64,000 bases of DNA from Bacteroides faecis MAJ27. GTDB taxonomy: Bacteria; Bacteroidota; Bacteroidia; Bacteroidales; Bacteroidaceae. This document shows positions 8,964-17,109 of the stretch, piece after piece. The DNA is taken from assembly GCF_900106755.1 (NCBI RefSeq), contig NZ_FNNN01000013.1, positions 98,010 to 162,009 of the forward strand, in the 5' to 3' direction. Numbering within the stretch: the first letter of the stretch is position 1; each line of letters starts with the position of its first letter. The position numbers and the translations under genes are program-made. A model generated the notes under the pieces. That model searched no databases, was not told where the DNA came from, and saw nothing but the letters and a program-made list of their open reading frames with translations.

Positions 8964-8997
8964 CAAATGTAAAATTCCTTTTTTACAAATGTAAAAT
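8964..8997 (+). promoter_or_regulatory. Duplicated operator-like palindrome between Crp/Fnr and SMR genes
   Basis: CAAATGTAAAAT occurs twice, at 8964-8975 and 8986-8997, exactly 22 bp apart (two helical turns). The second copy sits in a perfect palindrome TTTTACA-AA-TGTAAAA, and the first is the same with a disturbed left arm. This geometry suits a dimeric regulator binding twice on one face of the DNA. Confidence 0.5.
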
Positions 8998-9046
8998 AGA
9001 GGTGGACGGAAATTCATGACCTTTGCAACTAAAAACAATAAGTGTT

Positions 9047-9373
9047 ATGAACTGGATTCTTTTGATTTTGGCAGGATGTCTCGAACTGGTATTTACCTTC
9101 TGTCTGGGAAAAATAAACAGGGTTATAGGAGTAGAGAAATATCTGTGGTCATTGGGGTTGCTGATATCTTTATGTGTCAGTATGCTTCTCCTGATAAGAG
9201 TAACAAAGGCATTGCCCGTTGGCACAGCTTATGCTATATGGACCGGTATCGGTGCGGCAGGCACTGTGTTGATCGGTATCTTTTTCTTTAAAGAACCGGC
9301 AAGCTGGAGCAGAATGTTCTTTATCTTCACATTGATTTGCTCCATCGTTGGTTTGAAATTGGTATCACATTGA
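9047..9373 (+). CDS. Small multidrug resistance (SMR)-family exporter
   Basis: A 108-residue protein of four closely packed membrane helices, the length and layout of SMR proteins. The conserved glutamate of helix 1 is present in AGCLELVFTFCLGK, and the helix 3 signature GTAYAIWTGIGAAGT is intact. Members export guanidinium or quaternary ammonium ions in exchange for protons; GTAYAIWTGIGA occurs in both the Gdx/SugE and QacE branches, so the substrate is left open. I start at ATG 9047 (MNWILLILAG), because the upstream in-frame starts add a hydrophilic stretch. The upstream palindromes and the Crp/Fnr gene suggest paired regulation. Confidence 0.88.
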   Translation: MNWILLILAGCLELVFTFCLGKINRVIGVEKYLWSLGLLISLCVSMLLLIRVTKALPVGTAYAIWTGIGAAGTVLIGIFFFKEPASWSRMFFIFTLICSIVGLKLVSH

Positions 9374-9388
9374 TACCTTATGGTATCA
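9371..9388. repeat. Inverted repeat over the SMR stop codon
   Basis: TGATACC and GGTATCA form perfect 7-bp arms around TTAT. The first arm contains the stop codon of the SMR gene. An A-run follows, so on the minus strand this is a hairpin preceded by T residues; it is not a normal plus-strand terminator. Confidence 0.45.
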
Positions 9389-9412
9389 TAAAAAAATAAT
9401 TATCGATTATAA

Positions 9413-9444
9413 TTTGGTAGTTATGAAAACAAAGCCCATATTTG
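9413..9444 (+). promoter_or_regulatory. Bacteroides-type promoter of the MATE leader
   Basis: A -33 TTTG (9413-9416), a 20-bp spacer, and a -7 CATATTTG (9437-9444) differ from consensus by one base. The transcript would begin near 9450 and read into the structured leader ahead of the MATE gene. Confidence 0.7.
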
Positions 9445-9449
9445 CAGCC

Positions 9450-9565
9450 CAAAAATAAGGACAGGCATAGAAAATCCTCATCGGAGGGTGCTATAATAAT
9501 AATTATGGTGCTGGATAAGATGAATGGTGCGAATCATTCAGCTTGTCCGGCACTATTTTATTTTG
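9450..9565 (+). promoter_or_regulatory. Structured leader with terminator ahead of MATE gene
   Basis: The leader has an upstream two-part hairpin: ATAG (9467-9470) / CTAT (9491-9494) outside and CCTC (9476-9479) / GAGG (9484-9487) inside, with an A-rich internal loop between. It ends in a 19-bp stem (9508-9526 / 9535-9553, one mismatch, two G-U pairs, 8-nt loop) followed by TATTTTATTTTG. The terminator lies after a good promoter and 40 bp before the start codon, which is the layout of a riboswitch or attenuator. I do not recognise a known riboswitch class. Confidence 0.6.
9508..9565 (+). terminator. Intrinsic terminator in the MATE leader
   Basis: A 19-bp stem is followed by a T-rich tract; see the leader entry. 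It could alternatively end read-through from the SMR gene, in which case the promoter at 9413 would have to be ignored. Confidence 0.8.
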
Positions 9566-9604
9566 TAACAAATAGAGATTAGAGGAATAAGTAGCGAAGA
9601 AACT

Positions 9605-10969
9605 ATGAAGGAGTTAAATTTGACACAAGGGAGCGTTCCGAAGGTATTACTGCAATTTGCGGTTCCTTTTCTGATTGCGAATGTGCTTCAGGCGCTTTAT
9701 GGCGGGGCTGACCTCTTTGTTGTGGGACAATACGATGATTCTGCAAGTGTAGCGGCTGTGGCTATCGGCAGCCAGGTGATGCAGACAATTACAGGTATTA
9801 TTCTTGGTATTACGACGGGAACAACCGTGCTGATTGCTATTGCTACCGGAGCCAAGGATGACAAGAAGGTGGCTTTTACCATCGGTTCTTCCGTGTGGCT
9901 GTTTTCAATGATCGGGGTACTGCTTACTTTGGTCATGGTGGCCTTTCATGGTCAGATAGCGGAGTTGATGCATACGCCGATGGAAGCAATGGCAGATACG
10001 AAAAGTTATATTCTGGTGTGTTCGGTCGGCATCTTGTTTATAGTAGGATATAACGTCGTATGTGGTATTCTGCGTGGGTTGGGAGACTCTAAGACACCGC
10101 TCTGTTTTGTAGCGCTGGCATGTGTGATTAATATTGTACTTGATTTTATACTGGTAGGATATTTCCATTTGGGAGCTACAGGAGCAGCAGTTGCCACCAT
10201 AACGGCGCAGGGAGTCAGCTTTGTGATATCTCTTTGGTTCTTATATCGGCATGGATTCCATTTTGGGTTTACACGAAAAGATATCCGGCTGAACCGGAAT
10301 CTGGCTAAAAGAATCATGACATTGGGGGCACCTATTGCGTTGCAGGATGCGTTGGTTAATATCTCCTTTTTGATTATAACCGTTATAGTCAATCAGATGG
10401 GAGTGATCGCATCGGCCTCTTTAGGTGTTGTAGAGAAAATCATAGTGTTTGCCATGTTGCCTCCGATGGCGATTTCATCGGCAGTGGCAACGATGACAGC
10501 ACAAAACTACGGAGCCGGACTCATACAGCGGATGAACAGATGTCTGGCTTCCGGGATAGGTCTTGCACTTGTTTTCGGTATATCGGTTTGTGTCTATTCG
10601 CAATTCCTGCCGGAAACGCTTACCGCATTCTTTACGAAAGATGCTGCGGTTGTGGCAATGGCGGCGGAGTATCTGCGAGGATATAGCATCGACTGTATTA
10701 TAGTAAGTTTTGTGTTCTGCATAAATTCTTACTTCAGCGGACAGGGAAATTCACTATTCCCGATGATTCACAGTTTGATAGCGACTTTCCTGTTTAGGAT
10801 TCCGTTGTCGTACTGGTTCAGCCAGATAGATAGTTCTTCCCTGTTTATCATGGGGTTTGCTCCGCCTGTTTCAACAGTGGTTTCATTGTTGATATGCATT
10901 TGGTATTTAAGGTATACACGGAAGAAAGTTTATTTGAAAGGCACAATGATGCCTGCTATGTCGAATTAG
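9605..10969 (+). CDS. MATE-family efflux transporter
   Basis: A 454-residue inner-membrane antiporter with about twelve membrane helices in two homologous halves. The family start (LTQGSVPKVLLQFAVPFLIANVLQ) and the motif GGADLFVVGQ in helix 2 are intact, and the second half begins near RIMTLGAPIALQDALV. MATE proteins of this NorM/DinF-like branch extrude drugs or metabolites using Na+ or H+ gradients; the substrate is unknown. The gene follows a structured leader with a terminator, which suggests control by premature termination. A Crp/Fnr-type gene follows 38 bp downstream. Confidence 0.93.
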   Translation: MKELNLTQGSVPKVLLQFAVPFLIANVLQALYGGADLFVVGQYDDSASVAAVAIGSQVMQTITGIILGITTGTTVLIAIATGAKDDKKVAFTIGSSVWLFSMIGVLLTLVMVAFHGQIAELMHTPMEAMADTKSYILVCSVGILFIVGYNVVCGILRGLGDSKTPLCFVALACVINIVLDFILVGYFHLGATGAAVATITAQGVSFVISLWFLYRHGFHFGFTRKDIRLNRNLAKRIMTLGAPIALQDALVNISFLIITVIVNQMGVIASASLGVVEKIIVFAMLPPMAISSAVATMTAQNYGAGLIQRMNRCLASGIGLALVFGISVCVYSQFLPETLTAFFTKDAAVVAMAAEYLRGYSIDCIIVSFVFCINSYFSGQGNSLFPMIHSLIATFLFRIPLSYWFSQIDSSSLFIMGFAPPVSTVVSLLICIWYLRYTRKKVYLKGTMMPAMSN

Positions 10970-11007
10970 GTGTTTTTAAGTGGATATATTAACTAAAATC
11001 AATTTGT

Positions 11008-11556
11008 ATGGAAGCTTATTTGAAGAAACTCTGTTTTGAGTATCAGGTTGAAGAAAAGGAAGTGAAAGAGCTGTTGGCTCGCATGGAAATGGTGTATCTG
11101 GATAAAGGAGAAACGATTGCTTCTGCTACAATGCCCGAGCAGAGCTTGTATATTATCGTTTCCGGCATCCTGCATACATTTACTACCCGGCAGGGAGAGG
11201 ACAAAACTGTCAGATTCCTGTCCGAAGGTGATGCTATCTTGTGCTACAATACAAGTAAGCATTCTATAAAAACACTGACAAGGTGTGTTGCCTATTACAT
11301 CAGTGAAGATGAGATTGAAGAGTTATGCGCAACATCCATAACGTTTGCCAATCTGATGCGTCAGCTGATGGAATATCAGTTTTATTTGAAAGAGGAAATG
11401 AATGTAAATACCCGTAAACTGACAATCAGAGAAAGATATCTTTCTTTATTGACAGAGATACCCGATATCCTGTACAGGGTCCCTTTGAAATACATTACTT
11501 ATTATTTAGGGGCTGACGTGACAAGTCTGGGATACTTGGCTGGCAGTCATAAATAA
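11008..11556 (+). CDS. Crp/Fnr-family transcriptional regulator
   Basis: A 182-residue protein with an N-terminal cyclic-nucleotide-binding-like barrel (MVYLDKGETIASATMPEQ, VRFLSEGDAILCYN) and a shortened C-terminal DNA-binding domain (IRERYLSLLTEIPDILYRVP, then ITYYLGADVTSLGYL). It is about the same size as the regulator at 8392 but clearly diverged from it. It lies directly behind the MATE gene and may be in its transcript. The recognition helix is less canonical than in the first regulator, so DNA binding is likely but not certain. Confidence 0.8.
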   Translation: MEAYLKKLCFEYQVEEKEVKELLARMEMVYLDKGETIASATMPEQSLYIIVSGILHTFTTRQGEDKTVRFLSEGDAILCYNTSKHSIKTLTRCVAYYISEDEIEELCATSITFANLMRQLMEYQFYLKEEMNVNTRKLTIRERYLSLLTEIPDILYRVPLKYITYYLGADVTSLGYLAGSHK

Positions 11557-11639
11557 GAAACATTTTCTTGTGATCCGTCTCTTTAATATATTCCTTATTA
11601 AATAGTCTGTGGGCTTCCTGTTTTTTTAGTTGGAGAGGC

Positions 11640-11671
11640 TTTGGATTATTTGATAAGGAATATTATTTTTG
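11640..11671 (+). promoter_or_regulatory. Bacteroides-type promoter of the AraC gene
   Basis: TTTG (11640-11643), 20 bp, then a perfect TATTTTTG (11664-11671). The -7 box ends only 8 bp before the ATG at 11680, so the messenger would have almost no 5' untranslated region. Confidence 0.65.
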
Positions 11672-11679
11672 TATCTCAA

Positions 11680-12558
11680 ATGAAGAACTCGATCCCCCGA
11701 TATACTTTCTATAAGAATAAGTATGGGAGTGAACTTTTAGTAGATGTCGTCGAACTGAAGTATGTAAAGAAGTTCCTCGCCCTAAGTTCTGTCCATACGC
11801 TGACTTACTATGATATCACGTTTGTCACAGAAGGAGAGGGCATGTTCTCGATAGATAATCAGACTTGTGAAGCGGTTTCCCGTGATGTGTTTTTCTCTAA
11901 ACCGGGAGAGATTCGGAATTGGGATACCCATCGTATAGTCAATGGCTATGCCTTGATCTTTGAAGATGAGTTTTTATCTTCTCTTTTTAAAGATTCTCTT
12001 TTTGTGCAGCACCTCTCATTCTTCAAATCGGGGAAGACATCATCCAAATTACAGTTGTCGGATGAACTTTATATGCGTATCCTTCAGATATTGTATAACA
12101 TTAAAGCGGAGATTGATTCGTACAAACAGAATGATGTACATGTATTGAGGGCATTACTCTATGAAGTACTGATGTTGTTGAACCGGGCCTATCAAAAAGC
12201 GGATATCGGGGGAGAGAGTACAAGTAAAGAAACCAACAATATCCATATAAACAAATTTATTAAGTTAGTTGACGCCCATTTGAAAGAACAGCATTCTGTT
12301 CAATATTATGCAGATAAACTTTGCATTACTCCGAATTACCTGAATGAGATTGTAACTTCAATAATGGGACTCAGTGCGAAGCAATATATACAGAATAAAG
12401 TAATGGATGAGTCTAAGAGACTACTTGCCTATACAGATTCCTCTATATCGGATATTGCATTTGAACTTCACTTCTCAACCGTTTCTTATTTTATCCGTTG
12501 CTTCCGACAACATACGGGAGAAACGCCTCTACTTTATCGAAAAACGCATAAACCGTAA
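11680..12558 (+). CDS. AraC-family transcriptional regulator
   Basis: A 292-residue regulator. The N-terminal half is a cupin-like sensor domain (LTYYDITFVTEGEGMFSID, then SRDVFFSKPGEIRNWD). The C-terminal 100 residues hold two helix-turn-helix motifs (VQYYADKLCITPNYLNEIV and ISDIAFELHFSTVSYFIRCF). The ATG at 11680 is chosen because the upstream TTG at 11641 lies inside the promoter. The effector is unknown. The gene downstream encodes a pyridoxamine-oxidase-fold protein on the same strand, a possible target. Confidence 0.88.
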   Translation: MKNSIPRYTFYKNKYGSELLVDVVELKYVKKFLALSSVHTLTYYDITFVTEGEGMFSIDNQTCEAVSRDVFFSKPGEIRNWDTHRIVNGYALIFEDEFLSSLFKDSLFVQHLSFFKSGKTSSKLQLSDELYMRILQILYNIKAEIDSYKQNDVHVLRALLYEVLMLLNRAYQKADIGGESTSKETNNIHINKFIKLVDAHLKEQHSVQYYADKLCITPNYLNEIVTSIMGLSAKQYIQNKVMDESKRLLAYTDSSISDIAFELHFSTVSYFIRCFRQHTGETPLLYRKTHKP

Positions 12559-12651
12559 AAAGTGCTATTTCTCCCTTTCTTTTTATTGCACTGATTGTGT
12601 TCTATATTCCTACTTTCGCATCAGATAATAACCATTTAAAATAATTGAATA

Positions 12652-13071
12652 ATGAGAGATGCAGAAAAGACAGTAGGGAACATGATTGATAAGTTGAAAA
12701 CGGCTTTTATCGGTTCCATAGATAATGAAGGATTTCCTAATATCAAGGCCATGTTGCAACCCCGAAAGCGGGAAGGGATAAAAACAGTTTATCTGACGAC
12801 AAACACTTCATCAATGCGTGTCGCGCAGTATAGGGAAAACAATCATGCCTGTATTTACTTTTGTGATGCGAGGTTTTTTAGAGGTGTGATGCTGCGTGGC
12901 ACTATGGAAGTGCTGACTGATAGTGCCAGTAAAGAGATGATCTGGCAGGAGGGTGACACCATGTATTATCCGGAAGGCGTGACAGATCCCGACTATTGCG
13001 TGCTGAAATTTACGGCAACTTCCGGAAGGTTTTACAGCGGTTTTAAGTCTGAGAGTTTCATGGTTGAATAA
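12652..13071 (+). CDS. Pyridoxamine 5'-phosphate oxidase-fold protein
   Basis: A 139-residue split-barrel flavin-binding protein of the general-stress-protein-26 type. Recognisable parts are the N-terminal strand pair FIGSIDNEGFPNIKAMLQP, the nucleotide-facing VYLTTNTSSMRVAQYREN and ACIYFCD. It is about the length of single-domain members and too short and divergent to be PdxH. The substrate is unknown; FMN or F420-like cofactor binding is the family expectation. Confidence 0.85.
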   Translation: MRDAEKTVGNMIDKLKTAFIGSIDNEGFPNIKAMLQPRKREGIKTVYLTTNTSSMRVAQYRENNHACIYFCDARFFRGVMLRGTMEVLTDSASKEMIWQEGDTMYYPEGVTDPDYCVLKFTATSGRFYSGFKSESFMVE

Positions 13072-13157
13072 AGCTTGGAAACAGGAAGCGTATGGGATAA
13101 CTTGCTTTGTGTATTTCCGTACAGGCACGTTATCCCATCATATCCTTCTACTTCATT

Positions 13158-13754
13158 TTATCCTTTCGGACAGAACCCATTCTTATAAAACAGATAACTT
13201 TCTTCTATCGCTTCAGCCGTATCAGCTTCTAATGCATATAGTACTTCCCTGCAAAATTCCAGTTGTCCGATGCCATTGGCAGTTACAATATTTCCATCTC
13301 TTACAGCCTGTTTATTCATATAATTGGATTCGCCTGTATATTGATCTCCGGCGTATTGTTTCAAGTAATCGAGTGTATTGCTGGTATGCTTTACCTCATT
13401 AAGGAACCCATGCATACCAAGAAAGACAGAAGCGTTGCAAATACCAGCAACCAGTTTCTTATCTTTGAGTGCTTTCTTTACAAGCGGAACAATTAATTCG
13501 GCTTCCGGTGAAAACCATCTCATGCCGCCGATTAATATCAGGCCCGCATAGTCTTCCGGCATATCTTTTAGATCATAATCGGGTAATACTCTGAGTCCTC
13601 CTATTGAAGTGACAGGCTCTTTGGTTATTGAGAGGTATTTTACTTTATAATTGATGGGGTTTCCGGGTTTAACACCCTGATTCAAACAGATGGCTGTAAA
13701 TGCACCCTCCCAATCGGCAAAACCATTTAATAATACAAATATTACTTCTTTCAT
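13158..13754 (-). CDS. DJ-1/PfpI-family protein
   Basis: A 198-residue type-1 glutamine-amidotransferase-like protein. The nucleophile elbow is GICNASVFLG with the reactive Cys, and the acidic residue of the family lies in LNGFADWEGAF near the N terminus. Members act as stress chaperones, glyoxalases or peptidases; which applies here is not visible. It converges on the preceding flavin-fold gene and stands alone on the minus strand. Confidence 0.88.
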   Translation of the reverse strand: MKEVIFVLLNGFADWEGAFTAICLNQGVKPGNPINYKVKYLSITKEPVTSIGGLRVLPDYDLKDMPEDYAGLILIGGMRWFSPEAELIVPLVKKALKDKKLVAGICNASVFLGMHGFLNEVKHTSNTLDYLKQYAGDQYTGESNYMNKQAVRDGNIVTANGIGQLEFCREVLYALEADTAEAIEESYLFYKNGFCPKG

Positions 13755-13984
13755 ACGTTATTCTATTTTTTTGTATGCACAAAGATGCTATATTTAATTG
13801 AATTATGAGTCCATAGCCGGACGAATAAATTTATGTACTTGAAGATTTTGTGTAACGGAGAGTGTTTCAGTTTCGGGAAAACGTTCCGTCTGACTAATTT
13901 GAGAATGTAAAATAGGTGCAAGTGGCATTAAAAAGAAGTTGGGCATAGAAGAAGAGGACTTAAATGAGAAAAACAAGTAAGATG

Positions 13985-14016
13985 TTTGTTATTATGGAGT
14001 AGAAACATTATTTTTG
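13985..14016 (+). promoter_or_regulatory. Bacteroides-type promoter of the ATPase gene
   Basis: TTTG (13985-13988), a 20-bp spacer and TATTTTTG (14009-14016) form a full consensus promoter 20 bp ahead of the ATG at 14037. Confidence 0.75.
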
Positions 14017-14036
14017 TATTCTATAATAATTGAAAT

Positions 14037-15401
14037 ATGGAATTCGTAGATCGGATAGAAGAACAAAAACGGCTCCAAAAAGCGTTGAACGGTGAGAAAT
14101 CTGCATTTGTCGTTGTATATGGCAGGCGCAGGTTAGGAAAATCCACCCTGATAAAAAAAGTGCTGACTTCAAATGATGTGTACTATATGGCTGACCAAAC
14201 CGAGCGTGCGCATCAAATCAGCCTGCTTGCCAAAGAAATCGGTATGGTAATACCGGATTTTGATAAAGTAGTATATCCTGATTGGGAAGCAATACTGACA
14301 GCTCTTAACCATCGGACTCAAGAGCGTTTTTCACTCTGTTTGGACGAGTTCCCGTATTTGGTCAAGAGTTCTCCTGAACTCCCTGCCCTATTGCAAAGGT
14401 TGATAGATTCCCGTAGCCTTAAGTATAACCTGATTATTTGTGGGTCTTCCCAACAATTGATGCAGGGATTGATATTGGATGGTAGTGCCCCGTTATACGG
14501 ACGTGCAGACCAGATGCTGAAACTATCTCCTATACATATTAAGTATTTACAGGAAGTATTGCATTCGGATGCTGTGAGTACGGTGGAAGAATATGCTATA
14601 TGGGGAGGTGTGCCCCGTTATTGGGAGCTTCGGTTACAAGATGACGGCTTGCAGGAGTCAATAGCTTATAATATACTCAATCCGTTAGGTACACTGTACG
14701 AGGAGCCGATCCGTCTGTTTATGGACGATATGCGGGATGTGATTCAGGCATCGACGCTTCTCTCTGTGATTGGGAGCGGTGTCAACCGATTATCGGAAAT
14801 TGCCGCACGTCTGGAAAAGCCGGCTACCCATTTATCCGGTCCATTAGAGAAACTACGCCAACTGGATTTTATCGAACGGGAGATTCCTTTCGGTGAGAAT
14901 CCGAAGAGCAGCAAGAAGAGCCTGTATAAGGTAAGTGACCCATTTATGGATTTCTATTTTCACTTTGTAGTTCCCAACCGCTCGCTGATAGAACTCGGAC
15001 GTTCCGGTTTTGTGACGGATGCTATCTGCTCACAGTTTTCTCGATATGTATCTGCTTGGTGGGAAAAACTATGCCGTCAGGCCGTCAGTGGTGGAGTAAT
15101 CGGCGGAGATATGTACAATCTTGCTGGACGTTGGTGGGGCAATGTATCAAGGGATGAAGCTATCGAACTGGACGTAGTGGCACAGAGTATAGACGGTAAG
15201 AAACTGCTTGTCGGGGAATGTAAATGGACAGAAGGTGAAGATGCAGGCAGGCTAATTTATGAACTGACTGCCAAAGCTCGGAAACTCCCTTTCCTGAAAG
15301 GGCAGGAAATCGTTCCGGTATTATTCCTGAAACAAAAGCCGCTTCGTGAGAGTGATGCTCTGGTGATAACACCTCAGGAAATTATTGATGCTATCGGCTA
15401 A
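14037..15401 (+). CDS. AAA ATPase with DUF234-type C-terminal domain
   Basis: A 454-residue ATP-binding protein of the archaeal-type ATPase family. Walker A is GRRRLGKSTLI near residue 30, Walker B FSLCLDEFPYL near residue 100, and a sensor-like IICGSSQQLM follows. The middle has a winged-helix-like region (LSEIAARLEKPATHLSGPL). The C-terminal part carries the PD-(D/E)xK-like pattern ELDVVAQSIDGKKLLVGECKW, as in DUF234 proteins. Bacteroides genomes carry many copies and no clear function is known. It lies next to the attL site of the element at tRNA-Asp and is probably chromosomal. Confidence 0.88.
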   Translation: MEFVDRIEEQKRLQKALNGEKSAFVVVYGRRRLGKSTLIKKVLTSNDVYYMADQTERAHQISLLAKEIGMVIPDFDKVVYPDWEAILTALNHRTQERFSLCLDEFPYLVKSSPELPALLQRLIDSRSLKYNLIICGSSQQLMQGLILDGSAPLYGRADQMLKLSPIHIKYLQEVLHSDAVSTVEEYAIWGGVPRYWELRLQDDGLQESIAYNILNPLGTLYEEPIRLFMDDMRDVIQASTLLSVIGSGVNRLSEIAARLEKPATHLSGPLEKLRQLDFIEREIPFGENPKSSKKSLYKVSDPFMDFYFHFVVPNRSLIELGRSGFVTDAICSQFSRYVSAWWEKLCRQAVSGGVIGGDMYNLAGRWWGNVSRDEAIELDVVAQSIDGKKLLVGECKWTEGEDAGRLIYELTAKARKLPFLKGQEIVPVLFLKQKPLRESDALVITPQEIIDAIG

Positions 15402-15438
15402 TTAAAGTAAAGAACCCGCTATTTTTGCTAAAGTGAAG

Positions 15439-15478
15439 AAAAAGAAAAAGCTCTGAAATCCTTGAATTTCAGAGCTTT
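15439..15478 (-). terminator. Terminator hairpin repeated at the left end of the element
   Basis: GCTCTGAAAT and its complement ATTTCAGAGC form a hairpin with a T-rich tail on the minus strand. This 40-bp stretch is identical to 24902-24941, which lies just downstream of tRNA-Asp. The copy here is most likely the original terminator of that tRNA, pushed 9.5 kb away by the insertion. Confidence 0.8.
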
Positions 15479-15479
15479 A

Positions 15480-15504
15480 CTATTTGCTTTCGCGGTGCGT
15501 ACGG
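15480..15504. other. attL, left attachment site
   Basis: This exact 25-bp direct repeat of 24953-24977 contains the last bases of tRNA-Asp (GGTGCGTACGG). Here the tRNA sequence stops abruptly, so this is the empty-side copy. Confidence 0.85.
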
Positions 15505-15727
15505 AAGATGAACCTTAGTTTTATTCTTCACATACTCAATATCTTAGCAATCTCTAAAATCTTTCTCCCACTAATAACCCCACGTGTGCAATTCTTTGGA
15601 TTGCTTGGTGTTGCGGTGGTTGTTTGAGTTGGTGCAAAAATACGAAATAGTTCATATAATAACCATCAATAGCCTATAATTTTTACAAAAAAATATTGTA
15701 TCTTTACTGCAAATAAAGAAACTTAGT

Positions 15728-16195
15728 ATGTTTGAACAGATAAAGTTATACATATCCAACAAATGGGAGAAATTATATCCATTACTATTTTCTTCGATGA
15801 TATGTTTGCTATTGTACTTTTTCAAAGATAATGAAATAATAGATAAGTGTTATTATAAATGTTTTGATAAAACATTTATATCGGCTTTAGTTACAGCGGA
15901 AAGTATTGTTTTTGGGTTTTTATTGACAACGATGGTAACTTTGATGCAGTTAAACAATTCCGCTATTAAAAATTTAATTGATACTAATAGATTTCCAGAG
16001 TTAATACAATACAATAAGACAGCGGTAATATATTCTTTTTTATCTGTTATCTTAACCTGTGTGTTTTTATTAACATTAGAAATTCAAATACCTTATTACA
16101 ATATATTTGTTGCAATATGGATATTTGTTATGAATATGGTCATATTCCTAAGTTATAGATTTTTGAATATATTTTACTCCTTTCTTAAACGCTGA
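15728..16195 (+). CDS. Unknown four-helix membrane protein (element cargo)
   Basis: A 155-residue protein with about four membrane helices, around residues 18-33, 50-75, 98-120 and 125-152, and a short cytoplasmic N terminus. I do not recognise a family. It is AT-rich and sits at the left end of the mobile element. Its 3' end overlaps the 3' end of the convergent gene at 16174-17109 by 22 bp. The pairing with an unknown soluble protein recalls membrane-plus-effector defence pairs such as Kiwa, but no homology is claimed. Confidence 0.65.
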   Translation: MFEQIKLYISNKWEKLYPLLFSSMICLLLYFFKDNEIIDKCYYKCFDKTFISALVTAESIVFGFLLTTMVTLMQLNNSAIKNLIDTNRFPELIQYNKTAVIYSFLSVILTCVFLLTLEIQIPYYNIFVAIWIFVMNMVIFLSYRFLNIFYSFLKR

Positions 16196-17109
16196 ATACT
16201 ATCTACCACAGTAGAAACTTCTTTATAAAGTTTCATATAAACCGTATTAATACCATTTTTTCTATCCATAAATTGAAGGTTTGAAGCTATAATAGGTTCT
16301 TCTATTGAAAAACGAAAATCAATTTTGTTTAGTAAAAAATCTACAACATCCTCTATTTCAGTTCCATCTTCATCTAAGATATTTCCTTTAATTATAAGTT
16401 TATTACCTTTTTCTCGTCCTAATTCTGTTGCCTCTGAATGAATACGTCCAAAACTATCTATAATATTTAAGATTTCCCCTTTCTTTAAGCTTTTTACTTT
16501 ATCCGCAGTAAAAGAACATTGCATGTATTTATCTGCATTAAGCTGATCGGATATACTTGCCAATCCTCTTAATGACCCTTTAGACAAATTATTTCTAAGA
16601 AGCCCGGTTGGTTTAGCTAATTTCAAATTTACATATTTTATTCTCACCATGTTTTCAACTCTTTCATACGCCTCTTTTTTTAAAAGAGGACTGATTTCAA
16701 TCCAAAAAGTAGGAATAGAGTCCCTAATAGCCCTCGCCTCAAAATATGCACATATTTTTGACGGACTAACTCCCATTCTATTTGTCTCTAAATATAGTAC
16801 TTTAAATTGGGGATCATATAAAAATACATTAGGATAGGCTAAGCCTTGTCCATCATCTAAGGGCAATGCTGTATAATCGTCTCCATTTCCAGGTTTATGA
16901 GCCGGTGGAATATTTTTTCGACTTGTAGTTACAAATAGACCAACAATACTTCCATTTTTCTGTATTTGAGTATATTTAAGTTCGATTGTTCTATATTGAT
17001 CAAGAACAAAGGGTTTTAACGAAGATTCTTCGTTATCTAAAAGGAGTTGTACAAAATCCATGCTTTCTGGAATATTCACTGAATAGCATGTTACTTTTTT
17101 ATTAACCAT
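16174..17109 (-). CDS. Unknown soluble protein, possibly DUF6731-like (element cargo)
   Basis: A 311-residue protein with no signal peptide or membrane segment. The middle section (IPPAHKPGNGDDYTALPL, then YPNVFLYDPQFKVLYLETNR and GVSPSKICAYFEAR) resembles from memory the pattern of the DUF6731/DUF4747 proteins of unknown function found on phages and mobile elements; this could not be checked. A second region around IDSFGRIHSEATELGREKGN may be a separate domain. It converges on, and overlaps by 22 bp, the membrane-protein gene at 15728. A role in phage defence or in excluding other elements is inference. Confidence 0.6.
   Translation of the reverse strand: MVNKKVTCYSVNIPESMDFVQLLLDNEESSLKPFVLDQYRTIELKYTQIQKNGSIVGLFVTTSRKNIPPAHKPGNGDDYTALPLDDGQGLAYPNVFLYDPQFKVLYLETNRMGVSPSKICAYFEARAIRDSIPTFWIEISPLLKKEAYERVENMVRIKYVNLKLAKPTGLLRNNLSKGSLRGLASISDQLNADKYMQCSFTADKVKSLKKGEILNIIDSFGRIHSEATELGREKGNKLIIKGNILDEDGTEIEDVVDFLLNKIDFRFSIEEPIIASNLQFMDRKNGINTVYMKLYKEVSTVVDSIQRLRKE

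Noticed and set aside
9450..9565. Guanidine, preQ1 or THF riboswitch ahead of the MATE gene
   Set aside because: The conserved motifs of those classes, as I know them, are absent. Only an unclassified leader with a terminator can be supported.
15439..15504. Possible extra remnant tRNA at the left end
   Set aside because: Only about 12 nt of tRNA sequence and the shared flank are present; the rest of the tRNA is missing. It is an attachment site, not a tRNA pseudogene.
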